A stretch of 64,000 nucleotides of DNA. It comes from Alphaproteobacteria bacterium (lineage in GTDB: Bacteria > Pseudomonadota > Alphaproteobacteria > Bin95). The stretch is taken from the NCBI GenBank assembly GCA_022822125.1, contig JAJECF010000014.1, positions 1-64,000 on the forward strand, read 5' to 3'. The notes below the pieces were generated by a model, which ran no database searches, was not told the DNA's origin, and saw only the letters and a program-made list of their open reading frames with translations. Below, piece after piece: positions 31,835 through 40,807 of this stretch (its first letter is position 1; every line of letters starts with the position of its first letter). The translations under genes were made by a program, and so were the position numbers.

Positions 31835-32484
31835 AACACGAACTCCTGCCTGGGCTCGAAGCCCGCGAGATAAGGGGTGCCGGCGTCGAAGACGATACGC
31901 GAGGAGACCACCCCGCCCCGCTTCGCGAAGATCGTTGCGCGGCCGGGCCCGCCGCCGGACCTTACCACCGCCGCCAGCCGTCCGCCTTCCGCCAACTGGT
32001 CCAGCAGTGCCGGTGGCACAGCCGCCACGGCGCCCTGAACGACGATGAGATTGAACGGCGCCTCCTCGGGGCAGCCCGCCTCCAGCGGTCCTTCGATCAC
32101 CAGGACATTGTCGCTGCCATCGGCCGCCAGCGCCTTGCGGGCGCCCTCCGCGAGGTCCCGGTCGCTCTCCAGGGCAACGACAGCGCTCGCGACCCGGCCC
32201 AGAACGGCGCTCGAATAACCGAGCCCGACGCCGACATCGAGGACATAGTCCTCCGGGCCGGGTTCGGCGGCCTGCGCTAGCCGCCCGAAGACCATCGGCT
32301 CGACCAGGACCCGCCCCCGGAACGCGAGGTTTTCATCCGCATAGGCGACCGGCTTCATCGCCATGGGCGCGAACTCCTCGCGCGCCACGCTGCCCATCGC
32401 GTCCAGCAGGGCCTCATTCGCAACCCGCCCGGCACGCAACTGGCACTCCACCATATTCGCCCTTTGAACGACATATTCGCTCAT
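31831..32484 (-). CDS. pcm: Protein-L-isoaspartate O-methyltransferase family protein
   Basis: A 217-residue SAM-dependent methyltransferase of the PCMT family, which starts repair of isoaspartyl residues in damaged proteins. It has MVECQLRAGRVANEALLDAM at the N-terminus and the SAM motif I VLDVGVGLGYSSAVLG. The usual PCMT substrate-binding stretch (GxTISxP in E. coli) is replaced by DENLAFRGRVLVEPMVFG. This is the form seen in the alphaproteobacterial proteins encoded with tolC, so true isoaspartate activity is uncertain. It starts at the ATG at 32484; the longer reading to 32601 lacks a ribosome site. Confidence 0.85.
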   Translation of the reverse strand: MSEYVVQRANMVECQLRAGRVANEALLDAMGSVAREEFAPMAMKPVAYADENLAFRGRVLVEPMVFGRLAQAAEPGPEDYVLDVGVGLGYSSAVLGRVASAVVALESDRDLAEGARKALAADGSDNVLVIEGPLEAGCPEEAPFNLIVVQGAVAAVPPALLDQLAEGGRLAAVVRSGGGPGRATIFAKRGGVVSSRIVFDAGTPYLAGFEPRQEFVF

Positions 32485-32657
32485 CGACGTCCGCCCGCTT
32501 CCTGCTTTCGTCGAATATAGCCCGTCTCGCGGGCATGACAACGCCGCCGGCCCGGCAGCTGCACTGGCTGGCGAAGCGGCGGAAAACACCGGATTTTCCA
32601 CAATTAGGGGCTATGAGTCGTTGGCAATACGACATGTTGTGATGTAAGGAAGAATCC

Positions 32658-33152
32658 ATGTTTTCACAACGGACTTCCACCGAGACAGGGAACCCTGTCG
32701 ATTTGGTCGAAGACATCGCCCGGGCGCAGGATTGGGCCTACAGCCGGGATGATTCGCGAACGATTGCAGCCGAATTCGAGGGGAGCTGGGGAGAGACATC
32801 GATCTGCGCCGCCTGGCACCCGCGCCCCGCCATCATGCAGATAGCCGCGGCCTGCCGGTTGCCGGTACCGCTGGAGGGGAAGAACGCGCTGCTGGAAATG
32901 CTCGCCTACGCCAACGGCATCCTGGAGATGGGGCATTTCTGCTTTGACGCGGATGCCGGGACGCTCTGCTTCCGCCATGCCGTTCCGCTGCGCGGCGTGT
33001 CGGCCTCCCGGGAATTGCTGGAAGACGTGCTGTTGACCGCCACGAACGGGCTGGACCAATTCTATCCCGCATTCCAACACGCATTGTGGGGCGGCAAGCC
33101 GCCGGCCAAGGCTGTCGCCGCCGCAATGATCCATCCGATAGGCGAAGCATGA
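32658..33152 (+). CDS. YbjN domain-containing protein
   Basis: A 164-residue cytosolic protein of the YbjN family (type III secretion chaperone-like fold). The family stretch KNALLEMLAYANGILEMGHF precedes FDADAGTLCFRHAVPLRG, as in alphaproteobacterial members. E. coli YbjN affects motility and stress phenotypes, but its biochemical role is not known. Its stop overlaps the proC start by four bases, so the two genes are coupled. The 173-base gap upstream, shared with divergent pcm, has an AT-rich stretch around 32594-32645 that probably holds promoters, though no convincing -35/-10 pair stands out. Confidence 0.85.
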   Translation: MFSQRTSTETGNPVDLVEDIARAQDWAYSRDDSRTIAAEFEGSWGETSICAAWHPRPAIMQIAAACRLPVPLEGKNALLEMLAYANGILEMGHFCFDADAGTLCFRHAVPLRGVSASRELLEDVLLTATNGLDQFYPAFQHALWGGKPPAKAVAAAMIHPIGEA

Positions 33153-33967
33153 GCACTCCTAATCTGATCCTTGTCGGCTGCGGCAAGATGGGCGGCGCCT
33201 TGCTGGCGGGCTGGCTGGAACGGCGCTTCGCCGATCAGGTCGTGGTCATCGAACCGGATGAGGCCGCGACACGGGAATTCCAGGGCATGCCTGGCGTCCA
33301 CATCACCACAGCGCTGGAAAACGTCACCGACCGCGTACGGCCGGATGCGGTGATCTTCGCGGTCAAGCCGCAGGTCATGGGCGAGGTCGCACCGGCCTAT
33401 AAGCGATATACGGGCCACGGGGCGCCGGTGTTCCTCTCCATCGCCGCCGGGACTCCGGTCGCGTTCTTCGAGGAAATACTGGGCCGGGACGCCGCCGTGG
33501 TCCGCGCCATGCCGAACACGCCGGCGGCGGTCGGCCGCGGCATTGCCGCGCTTGCCGCCAACAGGCGCGTCGATCCCGCGCAGATGGCGCTGTGCCAGAC
33601 GATCTGCGAGGCCGTCGGTGAGGTCGTGTGGCTCGGGGACGAAGCCGCGATGGATGCGGTGACGGCCGTTTCCGGCAGCGGCCCGGCCTATGTCTTCCAC
33701 CTTGTCGAGGCGCTCGCCGCAGCCGGCCAGCGCGAGGGGCTGCCGGCGGACATGGCGATGCGTCTTGCTCGCGCCACCGTGTCCGGCGCAGGCGAACTGC
33801 TGAACCGGTCGCCGGAGGCCGCGGACGCGCTGAGGCGCAATGTCACCAGCCCGGGCGGGACCACGGCGGCCGCGCTGGATGTGCTGATGGCGGACGACGG
33901 CCTGGCTGTGCTGATGCGCCGGGCCGTGGCGGCCGCCGCCAACCGTTCGCGGGAGCTCGGCGGCTGA
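33149..33967 (+). CDS. proC: Pyrroline-5-carboxylate reductase
   Basis: ProC reduces pyrroline-5-carboxylate to proline with NAD(P)H. The 272-residue protein has the Rossmann motif VGCGKMGGALLAGW, the AVKPQ segment, VRAMPNTPA, and the C-terminal signature SGSGPAYVFHLVEALA with TSPGGTTAAAL. The ATG at 33149 overlaps the YbjN stop (ATGA); the longer reading from 33086 lies inside that gene. The YbjN-proC pairing is common in Alphaproteobacteria. Confidence 0.95.
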   Translation: MSTPNLILVGCGKMGGALLAGWLERRFADQVVVIEPDEAATREFQGMPGVHITTALENVTDRVRPDAVIFAVKPQVMGEVAPAYKRYTGHGAPVFLSIAAGTPVAFFEEILGRDAAVVRAMPNTPAAVGRGIAALAANRRVDPAQMALCQTICEAVGEVVWLGDEAAMDAVTAVSGSGPAYVFHLVEALAAAGQREGLPADMAMRLARATVSGAGELLNRSPEAADALRRNVTSPGGTTAAALDVLMADDGLAVLMRRAVAAAANRSRELGG

Positions 33968-33980
33968 TACGCAGAGGCGC

Positions 33981-34009
33981 TTGACCGGAGCAGGCCGCGT
34001 CCTTATACA
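33981..34009 (+). promoter_or_regulatory. Sigma-70-type promoter ahead of rpmB
   Basis: TTGACC at 33981-33986 and TATACA at 34004-34009 are separated by the optimal 17 bases and lie 45 bases before the ribosomal protein gene. It is the best consensus match seen in the window, as expected for a highly expressed ribosomal gene. It lies just after the proC stop. Confidence 0.65.
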
Positions 34010-34053
34010 GCCGCGTTCCGAGCGAGACGGATTCCGGCAGGGAGTGAAGAGCG

Positions 34054-34362
34054 ATGTCGCGGCGCTGCGCGATCACCGGCAAGGGCGTGATGACCGGCAA
34101 CAATGTCAGCCACGCCAACAACAAGACCCGCCGGCGCTTCCTGCCGAATGTGCAGTCGAGGACGCTGCTGAGCGAAATTCTGGGCGAGCCGGTGCGCCTG
34201 CGCATTTCCGGCCACGGCCTGCGCACGTTGGAGCACAATGGCGGCCTCGACGCCTTCCTGCTGGGCCGCCCCGACTCGAGGCTGACGGTGGAGGCCCGCC
34301 GCATCAAACGGCGCATCGAGAAAGCGAAGGCGAGACGCGAAGCCCGCGAGGCCGCCGCCTAA
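34054..34362 (+). CDS. rpmB: 50S ribosomal protein L28
   Basis: A 102-residue, highly basic protein. The start [20 protein letters not shown] followed by [12 protein letters not shown] is the L28 signature, and a Lys/Arg-rich C-terminal tail follows, slightly longer than in E. coli as usual for Alphaproteobacteria. An AGGGAG site precedes the ATG. It is transcribed alone; rpmG (L33) is not adjacent. Its TAA interlocks with the stop codon of convergent purA. Confidence 0.97.
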   Translation: MSRRCAITGKGVMTGNNVSHANNKTRRRFLPNVQSRTLLSEILGEPVRLRISGHGLRTLEHNGGLDAFLLGRPDSRLTVEARRIKRRIEKAKARREAREAAA

Positions 34363-35648
34363 TCGGCGAAGGGGTCGTACATCGCTATCGTGTCTTCGCG
34401 ATCCGGCCCCGTGGACAGCAACGTGACCGGACAGCCGATCAGTTCCTCGACGCGCCGGACATATTTGACGGCCGTGGCCGGCAATTGGGCCCAGCCCGTG
34501 GCACCGGCCGTGCTCTCCGACCAGCCTTCCAGCCGCTCGTAAACCGGCTCCACTCTGGCCTGGTCCGCCTGACTGGCGGGCAGACGCGTCAGCAGGCGGT
34601 CGCCGAGCCGGTATCCCGTGCAGACCTCCAGGATCTCCAGGCCGTCGAGCACATCAAGCTTGGTGAGCGCGATACCGTCCATGCCCGAGACGCGTACCGT
34701 CTGGCGCACCGCCGCGGCGTCGAACCAGCCGCAGCGCCGCGGCCGGCCGGTTACGGTGCCGAACTCCCTGCCCCGCTCGGCAAGGCGCCTGCCTGTCTCG
34801 TCCTGCAATTCTGTGGGAAACGGGCCGCCGCCGACGCGCGTCGTATAGGCCTTGGCGATGCCGAGCACATAGCCGACCGCCCCTGGCCCCATGCCGCTGC
34901 CGACCGCTGCCGCCGCTGCAACCGTGTTCGAGGAAGTTACGAATGGATAGGTGCCGTGGTCCACGTCGAGAAGAATGCCCTGTGCGCCTTCGAACAGGAT
35001 TCGCTTCCCCGACCGCCGCAGCGCATCGAGGCGCTCCCATACGCAATCGACATAGGGAGCCAACGGGTCGCGAACCTCCTCCAGAGCGGCAATGAGCTCG
35101 TCCGGCGCGATTTCCTCTGCGCCCCAACCGCGCAGCAAGGCGTTGTGATGCTCCAGCAAATGGCCGATCTTGTCCCGAAGCGCCGTATCGTCATACAGGT
35201 CGGCCACGCGGATCGCCCGCCGCCCGGCCTTGTCTTCATAGGCGACGCCGATGCCCCGACCGGTCGTGCCTATCGCGCCCTGCCCCCGCCGTTTTTCGCG
35301 AAGCCGGTCCACATGCCCGTAAAAGGGCAGGATCAGCGTCGCGCTTTCCGCAAGGCGCAGCGTTTCGGGCGCAACCGGGACGCCCTGCCCGCGCAGGCGC
35401 TCGATCTCCTCGAGCAACGCCCAAGGGTCCACCACCACGCCATTGCCGATGATCGACAGTGTGCCCCGCACCACGCCGGAGGGCAGCAGGGACAGCTTGT
35501 AGGTTTCGCTGGCGACCTGAAGCGTGTGGCCGGCATTGTGCCCGCCCTGGAAGCGAACCACGACATCGGCCCGCTCGGCGAGCCAGTCCACGACCTTTCC
35601 CTTGCCTTCATCGCCCCATTGCGCGCCGATCACCGCCACATTGGTCAT
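34359..35648 (-). CDS. purA: Adenylosuccinate synthetase
   Basis: PurA joins IMP and aspartate with GTP to adenylosuccinate, the first committed step to AMP. The 429-residue protein begins [20 protein letters not shown] with the P-loop GDEGKGK, and has the catalytic His in GGHNAGHT, the IMP-contacting TTGRGIG, and the C-terminal GTP-binding STGPDR region. The ATG at 35648 overlaps the hisZ stop by four bases; the longer reading to 35702 is inside hisZ. It ends the long minus-strand run, tail to tail with rpmB. Confidence 0.97.
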   Translation of the reverse strand: MTNVAVIGAQWGDEGKGKVVDWLAERADVVVRFQGGHNAGHTLQVASETYKLSLLPSGVVRGTLSIIGNGVVVDPWALLEEIERLRGQGVPVAPETLRLAESATLILPFYGHVDRLREKRRGQGAIGTTGRGIGVAYEDKAGRRAIRVADLYDDTALRDKIGHLLEHHNALLRGWGAEEIAPDELIAALEEVRDPLAPYVDCVWERLDALRRSGKRILFEGAQGILLDVDHGTYPFVTSSNTVAAAAAVGSGMGPGAVGYVLGIAKAYTTRVGGGPFPTELQDETGRRLAERGREFGTVTGRPRRCGWFDAAAVRQTVRVSGMDGIALTKLDVLDGLEILEVCTGYRLGDRLLTRLPASQADQARVEPVYERLEGWSESTAGATGWAQLPATAVKYVRRVEELIGCPVTLLSTGPDREDTIAMYDPFAD

Positions 35649-36769
35649 TTCGGGTCTCCGTCCAGGGCTTCGAGGCCGTCCCTTCCCAGCAGGTAGCTGC
35701 AACCGAGGCGGCGCGCCTCGGCCGCCGGGTCGGCCGCCGGCGCGAGCGCCTGCACCGTAATCCAGCCGTCGGCCTGCCAGCGCCGGCGCTCCACGCCGTC
35801 CGCGCCGTAAGGCAGGAACAGGCGCGACCGCGATGCAGGCGGCGTCAGCAGACGGTGGATAGCGTCGAGATAGAGCGTCACGCCCGTGCCCGTCTCACCC
35901 TCGGCGCGGTAGCGCCCGCCGCGTCCCACTTCGCCGCGACCGCCGCTTGCGAACAAGCTGAAAGCGGCGCCGGAGTAGTACTGGAACCCGCGATGCTCCA
36001 CGGGGTCGATGGTAATCCGGAGGCCCGGGGCCGCCGCCGATACTGCCGCCACAACTTCCAGCAGTCGGTCCCGCAAGGCGGCGGCTTCGGCCGGCAGGTC
36101 GAGCGAGGCGAGCGCCGGCGCTGTCGTCTCGCAAGGCCCGGTAGCGGCCATCAGCGCCGAAAAGCGCGGCCCGCCCCGCGCCGCGACCGCCGCCGTGTCC
36201 TTGCGGTCAAGCGCATCGGCGAGCGCCGTGTCGTCTTCCAGCCCTGCATCGGCGAGAAGCGCGCGCACCAGCGCCGGCATGCCGAGGTCCAGGCTCACTC
36301 CCGGCACGCCCAGCGCCTCCAGCGCCTCGAAGGCGAGCCGCGCGACCTCGGCATCGGCGGACACGCCTTCCGCACCGATCAGCTCGACACCGGCCTGGGC
36401 CACCTGGCGCTCGGCATGGAGTTGCGAAACACCGACCCGCAGCACCTGCCCCGCGTAGGCAAGACGCAACGGGCGCGGCTCGCCCGCAAGGCGCGTGCGC
36501 GCGATCCGGGCCACCTGCAGCGTCATGTCAGAGCGCAGCGCCAGCATGTGCTGCGACACCGGGTCCATGATGCGAAAGGTGTCGGCCGCGATCGCAGCGC
36601 CCTCATCCGCGAGGAAACTTGTCTCGAACTCGGCGAGCGGCGGATCCACCCGCTCATAGCCGTTCAGCGCGAACAGCTCGAGCAGGCGCGCCTCGACGGC
36701 CGCCTCGAACGCGGCATCGGGGGGCAGGACATCGCGCAGTCCCGCCGGCAGCAGGGCTTTGTCGGTCAT
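35645..36769 (-). CDS. hisZ: ATP phosphoribosyltransferase regulatory subunit
   Basis: HisZ is a catalytically inactive relative of histidyl-tRNA synthetase that forms a complex with the short form of HisG and makes it sensitive to histidine. The 374-residue protein begins [16 protein letters not shown] and keeps class II motif 2 ([19 protein letters not shown]) and [16 protein letters not shown]. It starts at the ATG at 36769; the continuous frame up to 38038 is antisense-like read-through into serA and is not coding. hisG is not in the window. The linkage serC-serA-hisZ-purA is seen in other Alphaproteobacteria. Confidence 0.92.
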   Translation of the reverse strand: MTDKALLPAGLRDVLPPDAAFEAAVEARLLELFALNGYERVDPPLAEFETSFLADEGAAIAADTFRIMDPVSQHMLALRSDMTLQVARIARTRLAGEPRPLRLAYAGQVLRVGVSQLHAERQVAQAGVELIGAEGVSADAEVARLAFEALEALGVPGVSLDLGMPALVRALLADAGLEDDTALADALDRKDTAAVAARGGPRFSALMAATGPCETTAPALASLDLPAEAAALRDRLLEVVAAVSAAAPGLRITIDPVEHRGFQYYSGAAFSLFASGGRGEVGRGGRYRAEGETGTGVTLYLDAIHRLLTPPASRSRLFLPYGADGVERRRWQADGWITVQALAPAADPAAEARRLGCSYLLGRDGLEALDGDPK

Positions 36770-36840
36770 GATGCGTACTGCTTGCGGCCGCCCCAAGGCT
36801 ACACGGTTTAGTCGGAATGTTGCACGCCGGACCGCCCCGT

Positions 36841-38418
36841 TCAAAACCGCAGGACCAGCGGGCGGGCGATGGTGTCCGGCAGGGCGGCGATGCGCTCCAG
36901 CACGCGCTCCGGGCAGTCTTCGTCGATTTCGATCAGCGCGAGCGCATACTCGCCGGCGGCCGGGCGGCCGAGATGGAAATTGGCGATATTGACGCCCTCC
37001 TCGCCCAGAATGGTGCCGATCTTGCCGATGACGCCCGGCCGATCGTGGTTCCGCACGAACAGCATGATCGGTCCGAACGCCGCCTCGAAATGAATGTCCT
37101 GCACCTGCACAAGCCTGAGCCGGTCTCCGAAAAGCGTGCCGGCGACGGTGCGGCTGCGCGCGCCCATGGCGGCGCGGACCTCGATCAGCGCCCGGTAGCC
37201 GTCGGCTTCGCCGATCGAGGTCTCGCGCAGGTCGATGCCGCGTTCGCGGGCGATCAGCGGCGCATTCACCATATTGACCGAGTCGAGCTGGCTCGACAGC
37301 ACACCCTGCAACACCAGGCCGGAGAGCGGGCGCGTGTTCAGCCGCGCCATGTCGCCCCGCCAGGCGATGTCGATGCCGGTGATCGCGTCGTCGCAGATCT
37401 GCCCGACAAAACGGCCGAGCGCATCCGCCAGGCCCATATAGGGCTTGAGCCTCGGCGCCTCCTCGGCGGTCACGGACGGCGCGTTGAGGGCGTTCACGAC
37501 GGCGCCGGTATTGAGAAAGGCCGCAATCTGCTCCGCCACTTCGACCGCCACATTCTCCTGCGCCTCGGCGGTGGAGGCGCCGACATGAGGCGTGGCCACG
37601 ACATTGTCGCGCCCGAAAAGCGCGCTCTCCCCTGCCGGTTCCACCTCGAAGACATCGAAGGCCGCGCCTGCGACATGGCCGCTGTCGAGCGCGGCGCAGA
37701 GGTCCGCCTCGACGACGAGCCCGCCGCGCGCGCAATTGACGAGGCGCACACCGGGTTTCATCCGCGCGATCGCGGCCGCGTCGATCATGCCGCGCGTCCG
37801 GTCGGTCAACGGCGTGTGCAGGGTGACGAAATCGGCTTCGGCGAGCAGGGCCTCGAACTCCACCTTGGCGGCGCCGAGATCGCGCGCCCGGCTCTCCGAG
37901 ACGAAGGGGTCGAAGACCAGCACCCGCATCGCGAGCCCGCGCGCCCTCTGGCAGACCGCAGCGCCGACATTGCCGCAGCCGATGACGCCGAGCGTCTTGC
38001 CGGCGATCTCGCTGCCCATGAAACGGGACTTCTCCCACCTGCCGGCCTGGGTGGAGCGGTCGGCCGCCGGTATCTGGCGCACGAGCGCGAACAGCAGCGC
38101 AATCGCATGCTCGGCCGTGGTGACGGTGTTGCCATAGGGCGTGTTCATCACCACCACGCCGCGTCCTGTCGCCGCGGTGATGTCGATATTGTCCACACCG
38201 ATGCCGGCGCGGCCGACCACCTCCAGGTCGGGCGCGCAGGCGAGCAGCTCTGCGGTGACCTGAGTGGCGGAGCGCACCGCCAGTCCGTGGACGTCCTTCA
38301 TCCGCGCCGCCAGCGCTTCCGGCGCGAGGCCCGGCGCTTCCTCGACCTCCAGCCCTGCCGCGCGCAGGATTTCGCCGGCGCGGACGCTCAACCGGTCGGC
38401 GATCAGCACTTTCTTCAT
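36841..38418 (-). CDS. serA: D-3-phosphoglycerate dehydrogenase
   Basis: SerA oxidises 3-phosphoglycerate to 3-phosphohydroxypyruvate, the entry to serine. The 525-residue long form has the catalytic/NAD domain (GVIGCGNVGAAVCQRARG, then FVTLHTPLT, the VNCARGG stretch and HVGAST with the catalytic His), an intervening domain from about 315, and a C-terminal ACT domain (NHDRPGVIGKIGTILGEEGV), which in relatives binds serine for feedback inhibition. The start at 38418 is eight bases after serC, so the two are cotranscribed. Confidence 0.96.
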   Translation of the reverse strand: MKKVLIADRLSVRAGEILRAAGLEVEEAPGLAPEALAARMKDVHGLAVRSATQVTAELLACAPDLEVVGRAGIGVDNIDITAATGRGVVVMNTPYGNTVTTAEHAIALLFALVRQIPAADRSTQAGRWEKSRFMGSEIAGKTLGVIGCGNVGAAVCQRARGLAMRVLVFDPFVSESRARDLGAAKVEFEALLAEADFVTLHTPLTDRTRGMIDAAAIARMKPGVRLVNCARGGLVVEADLCAALDSGHVAGAAFDVFEVEPAGESALFGRDNVVATPHVGASTAEAQENVAVEVAEQIAAFLNTGAVVNALNAPSVTAEEAPRLKPYMGLADALGRFVGQICDDAITGIDIAWRGDMARLNTRPLSGLVLQGVLSSQLDSVNMVNAPLIARERGIDLRETSIGEADGYRALIEVRAAMGARSRTVAGTLFGDRLRLVQVQDIHFEAAFGPIMLFVRNHDRPGVIGKIGTILGEEGVNIANFHLGRPAAGEYALALIEIDEDCPERVLERIAALPDTIARPLVLRF

Positions 38419-38426
38419 CGCCGGGC

Positions 38427-39581
38427 TCAGAGCATCCCGACTTCGGCCTCGAAGGCCCAGTCGAGCCAGGGCATGAGCGCCTCCAGGTCGGCGCGCTCGA
38501 CCGTGGGACCCGCCCAGATGCGCAGGCTCGGCGGCGCGTCGCGATGGTTGGCGATGTCCCGTCCGGCGTCTTCGGCGTCCAGCCGCGCCGTCAGCGCCTG
38601 CACGAAGGCCCGGCGCCGATGCTCCGGCAGGCCGGAAACCCTGGGGTCGGCGAAGGCGAGGCAGATCGAGGTCGGCGAGCGCGACGCCGGATCGCGCGCG
38701 AGGAAGTCGATCCAGTCCGCGCCCGCCACCCACTCCGCGATGACGGCGGCATTGGCCTGCGTCCGCGCGGCGGTCCCGGCAAGGCCGCCGACGCTCTCGA
38801 CCCAGGCCAGCGCATCGAGCGCGTCCTCGACGCAAAGCATGGACGGCGTGTTCAACGTCTCGCCGCGGAAGACGCCCTCGATCAGCGCGCCATTGCGGGT
38901 GAGCCGGAAGACCTTCGGCAGCGGGTGCGGCGGCGTCCAGGCCAGCAGCCGCTCGACCGCCCGCGGGCCGAGCGCCAGCATGCCGTGCGCCCCTTCGCCG
39001 CCGATGGCCTTCTGCCAGGACCAGGTGACGACATCGAGCCGATCCCAGGGTATGTCGATACCGAACACGGCGGAGGTGGCGTCGCAGATCGCGAGGCCGT
39101 TGCGGTCCTCGGCGATCCAGTCGCCGTCGGGCAGGCAGACGCCCGAGGTGGTGCCGTTCCACACGAATACGAGGTCGCGGTCGGGGTCCGCCTCCGAGAG
39201 GTCCGGCAGGCCGCCATAATCCGCTTCGAGAAGGCGCACATCCCCGATGCCGAGATGGGTGCGGACATCGAGCGCCCAGCCCGCGCCGAAGCTCTCCCAC
39301 GCCAGCACATCGACCCCGCGCGCGCCGAGCAGGGACCACAGCGCGATCTCGACCGCGCCGGTATCGGAGGCGGGCACGATGGCAAGCCGCCAGTCCTCCG
39401 GCATGCCGAGCAGCCGGCGGCTCCGGTCGATGACCTCGGCCAGCTTTTCCTTGCCGGGCGCGGAGCGATGGGAACGCCCCACCAAAGCGCCGGCGAGGAC
39501 GGTCGGGGACCATCCCGGACGCTTGGTGCAGGGCCCGGAGGAGAAGTTCGGATTGGCGGGGCGGACAGTCGGCTTCATCAT
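38427..39581 (-). CDS. serC: Phosphoserine aminotransferase
   Basis: SerC transaminates 3-phosphohydroxypyruvate to phosphoserine with PLP. The 384-residue protein begins with RPANPNFSSGPCTKRPGW, typical of the Methanosarcina/alphaproteobacterial subtype. It has the PLP lysine in WSWQKAIGGEGAHG and a late SLRIWAGPTVE segment. Three starts are possible: GTG 39590, ATG 39581 and ATG 39578. I choose ATG 39581, since relatives begin a few residues before the RP-x-x-P motif. None has a strong ribosome site, which fits control by the structured leader proposed upstream. Confidence 0.94.
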   Translation of the reverse strand: MMKPTVRPANPNFSSGPCTKRPGWSPTVLAGALVGRSHRSAPGKEKLAEVIDRSRRLLGMPEDWRLAIVPASDTGAVEIALWSLLGARGVDVLAWESFGAGWALDVRTHLGIGDVRLLEADYGGLPDLSEADPDRDLVFVWNGTTSGVCLPDGDWIAEDRNGLAICDATSAVFGIDIPWDRLDVVTWSWQKAIGGEGAHGMLALGPRAVERLLAWTPPHPLPKVFRLTRNGALIEGVFRGETLNTPSMLCVEDALDALAWVESVGGLAGTAARTQANAAVIAEWVAGADWIDFLARDPASRSPTSICLAFADPRVSGLPEHRRRAFVQALTARLDAEDAGRDIANHRDAPPSLRIWAGPTVERADLEALMPWLDWAFEAEVGML

Positions 39582-39590
39582 GTCTCGCAC

Positions 39591-39645
39591 TGTCTGGCTT
39601 ATGCCGGGAACCTATGCTTGGCGCCGCCGCATTCAACGCGGCTGC
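39591..39645 (-). ncRNA. Candidate serC-motif leader RNA
   Basis: In the 85-base gap before serC the transcript can form a GCCGC/GCGGC hairpin with a seven-base loop (39626-39642) and a smaller GGC-ATAA-GCC hairpin (39596-39605), the latter directly before the start. A 'serC' structured RNA motif with hairpins before alphaproteobacterial serC genes has been described from comparative genomics. I cannot check the consensus, so the call rests on position and the two stems. Confidence 0.35.
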
Positions 39646-39675
39646 GAGTCGCGGCGGCGCGCCGCCGTTCCGGCG

Positions 39676-40782
39676 TCAGCCCTTCGGGAAGTAGTCCTCG
39701 CAGCCACCCTCGCGGCGCACATCCGCCGTGGCGCAATGGAGGCCGCCGCCGAAGGCATAGGCATCGCGGAAGCGAACCGGGACCACCTCCATGCCCAGCC
39801 TGTCGATCTGGTCCATCTGGTGGACCTCGCTCGCCTCCACGCACACCGTCTTCGGGTCCAGCACCAGCACGTTCATCGACAGCCACACGCTGGAATAGCA
39901 GAGCGGCGGCGGGCTGTTATGCGCCGGGCGGGCGGCATCGACGATCTCCCAGCCATTGCGGTTGAAGACCTCGCGCTGCTCTTCCGGGAGTCGGCGTTCC
40001 GGATTGTTGAGGATGAGGCCGGGCCGGAGCGGCGTGAAGCTTGCGTCGATATGGATCGGATAGGGGTCGCCCGGAAAGTTGAGCGCATGAACGCGGTGGT
40101 CCGGGAAATGCCGGCGCAGCCACTCGATGCCGGTCAGATTCGTCGTGAACCCGTGCTGGACGAAGAGATCGCGCCCGAAGCGCAGCACGTCGGCCGCGTC
40201 GAACAGCGGCTCCGCCTCGGTGGTGACGAAATCCTTCGCCGCCACCATCTCCAGACGCTCCTCGATGGTGATGTCGTCGGAGAGGTAGTGCGGCTTGTAG
40301 GAGGCGTCCGTGAGGCGCGGTTTCGGCGCCGCCTCGTGGCGCATGTCCGGGTCCTCGTCCCAGAAGCGCTTCAGCAGCGGCCGGTAGCAGAGATATTCGA
40401 ACCAGCGCGAGCGGTAGGACATGGTCGCTTCGAGCATCTCGGAGCCGACCGTCAGCAGCACGTCGCGCGGCGGCTGGCAGCCGAACATCGAGCCGTGGGT
40501 CCAGTCCGGCGTCCCGACGGGCCGGTTGAAGTCTATGGGGTCCGGACGGTCCACCCGGATGCCGCGCGCCTCCAGCATGGCGGCGAAGGCGTCGAGCTGC
40601 GCATTGGCCCTGTCCACCGTCTCCTGCGAGCGGGGCCCGTGAACGCCTCGCATGTCGCTGTCCAGCGGGATTTTCGGATCGCTGGCGGGCTCCGGCGGCG
40701 GAATGCAGCAGCCATCCGCCCGCCCGACGATTACATGGCGCAGCGGATCCCACTCGTTCCAGCTATTGACGACCGTCTTCAC
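39676..40782 (-). CDS. Glycine amidinotransferase (arginine:glycine type)
   Basis: The 368-residue product resembles animal L-arginine:glycine amidinotransferase from end to end. Matches include SWNEWDPLRHVIVGRA, RPDPIDFNRPVGTPD, EPLFDAADVLRFGRDLF, GIEWLRRHF, PIHIDASFTPLRPG, SVWLSMNVLVLD and GGGLHCATADVRR. The catalytic Asp, His and Cys are all present (about D195, H244, C350). Such enzymes move the amidino group of arginine to an amine, giving guanidinoacetate from glycine; relatives act in cyanotoxin synthesis. I start at GTG 40782; an ATG-less longer reading to 40830 would overlap the previous gene. It lies directly upstream of serC; the acceptor amine is not proven. Confidence 0.88.
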   Translation of the reverse strand: MKTVVNSWNEWDPLRHVIVGRADGCCIPPPEPASDPKIPLDSDMRGVHGPRSQETVDRANAQLDAFAAMLEARGIRVDRPDPIDFNRPVGTPDWTHGSMFGCQPPRDVLLTVGSEMLEATMSYRSRWFEYLCYRPLLKRFWDEDPDMRHEAAPKPRLTDASYKPHYLSDDITIEERLEMVAAKDFVTTEAEPLFDAADVLRFGRDLFVQHGFTTNLTGIEWLRRHFPDHRVHALNFPGDPYPIHIDASFTPLRPGLILNNPERRLPEEQREVFNRNGWEIVDAARPAHNSPPPLCYSSVWLSMNVLVLDPKTVCVEASEVHQMDQIDRLGMEVVPVRFRDAYAFGGGLHCATADVRREGGCEDYFPKG

Positions 40783-40807
40783 GCTACACGCCCCTTTCCA
40801 GTGGCGG

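Noticed and set aside
35645..38038. A 797-codon frame suggesting a fusion upstream of hisZ
   Set aside because: The part above 36769 is an out-of-frame reading of serA; HisZ has a normal start at 36769.
36841..39636. A 931-codon frame suggesting a SerC-SerA fusion
   Set aside because: The N-terminal part is an out-of-frame reading of serC, Arg/Gly-rich with no motifs; SerA starts cleanly at 38418 eight bases after serC.
39651..39668. Perfect GC palindrome CGGCGGCGCGCCGCCG as a terminator after the amidinotransferase gene
   Set aside because: No U-rich tract follows and such palindromes arise easily in this base composition; it may instead be part of the serC leader.
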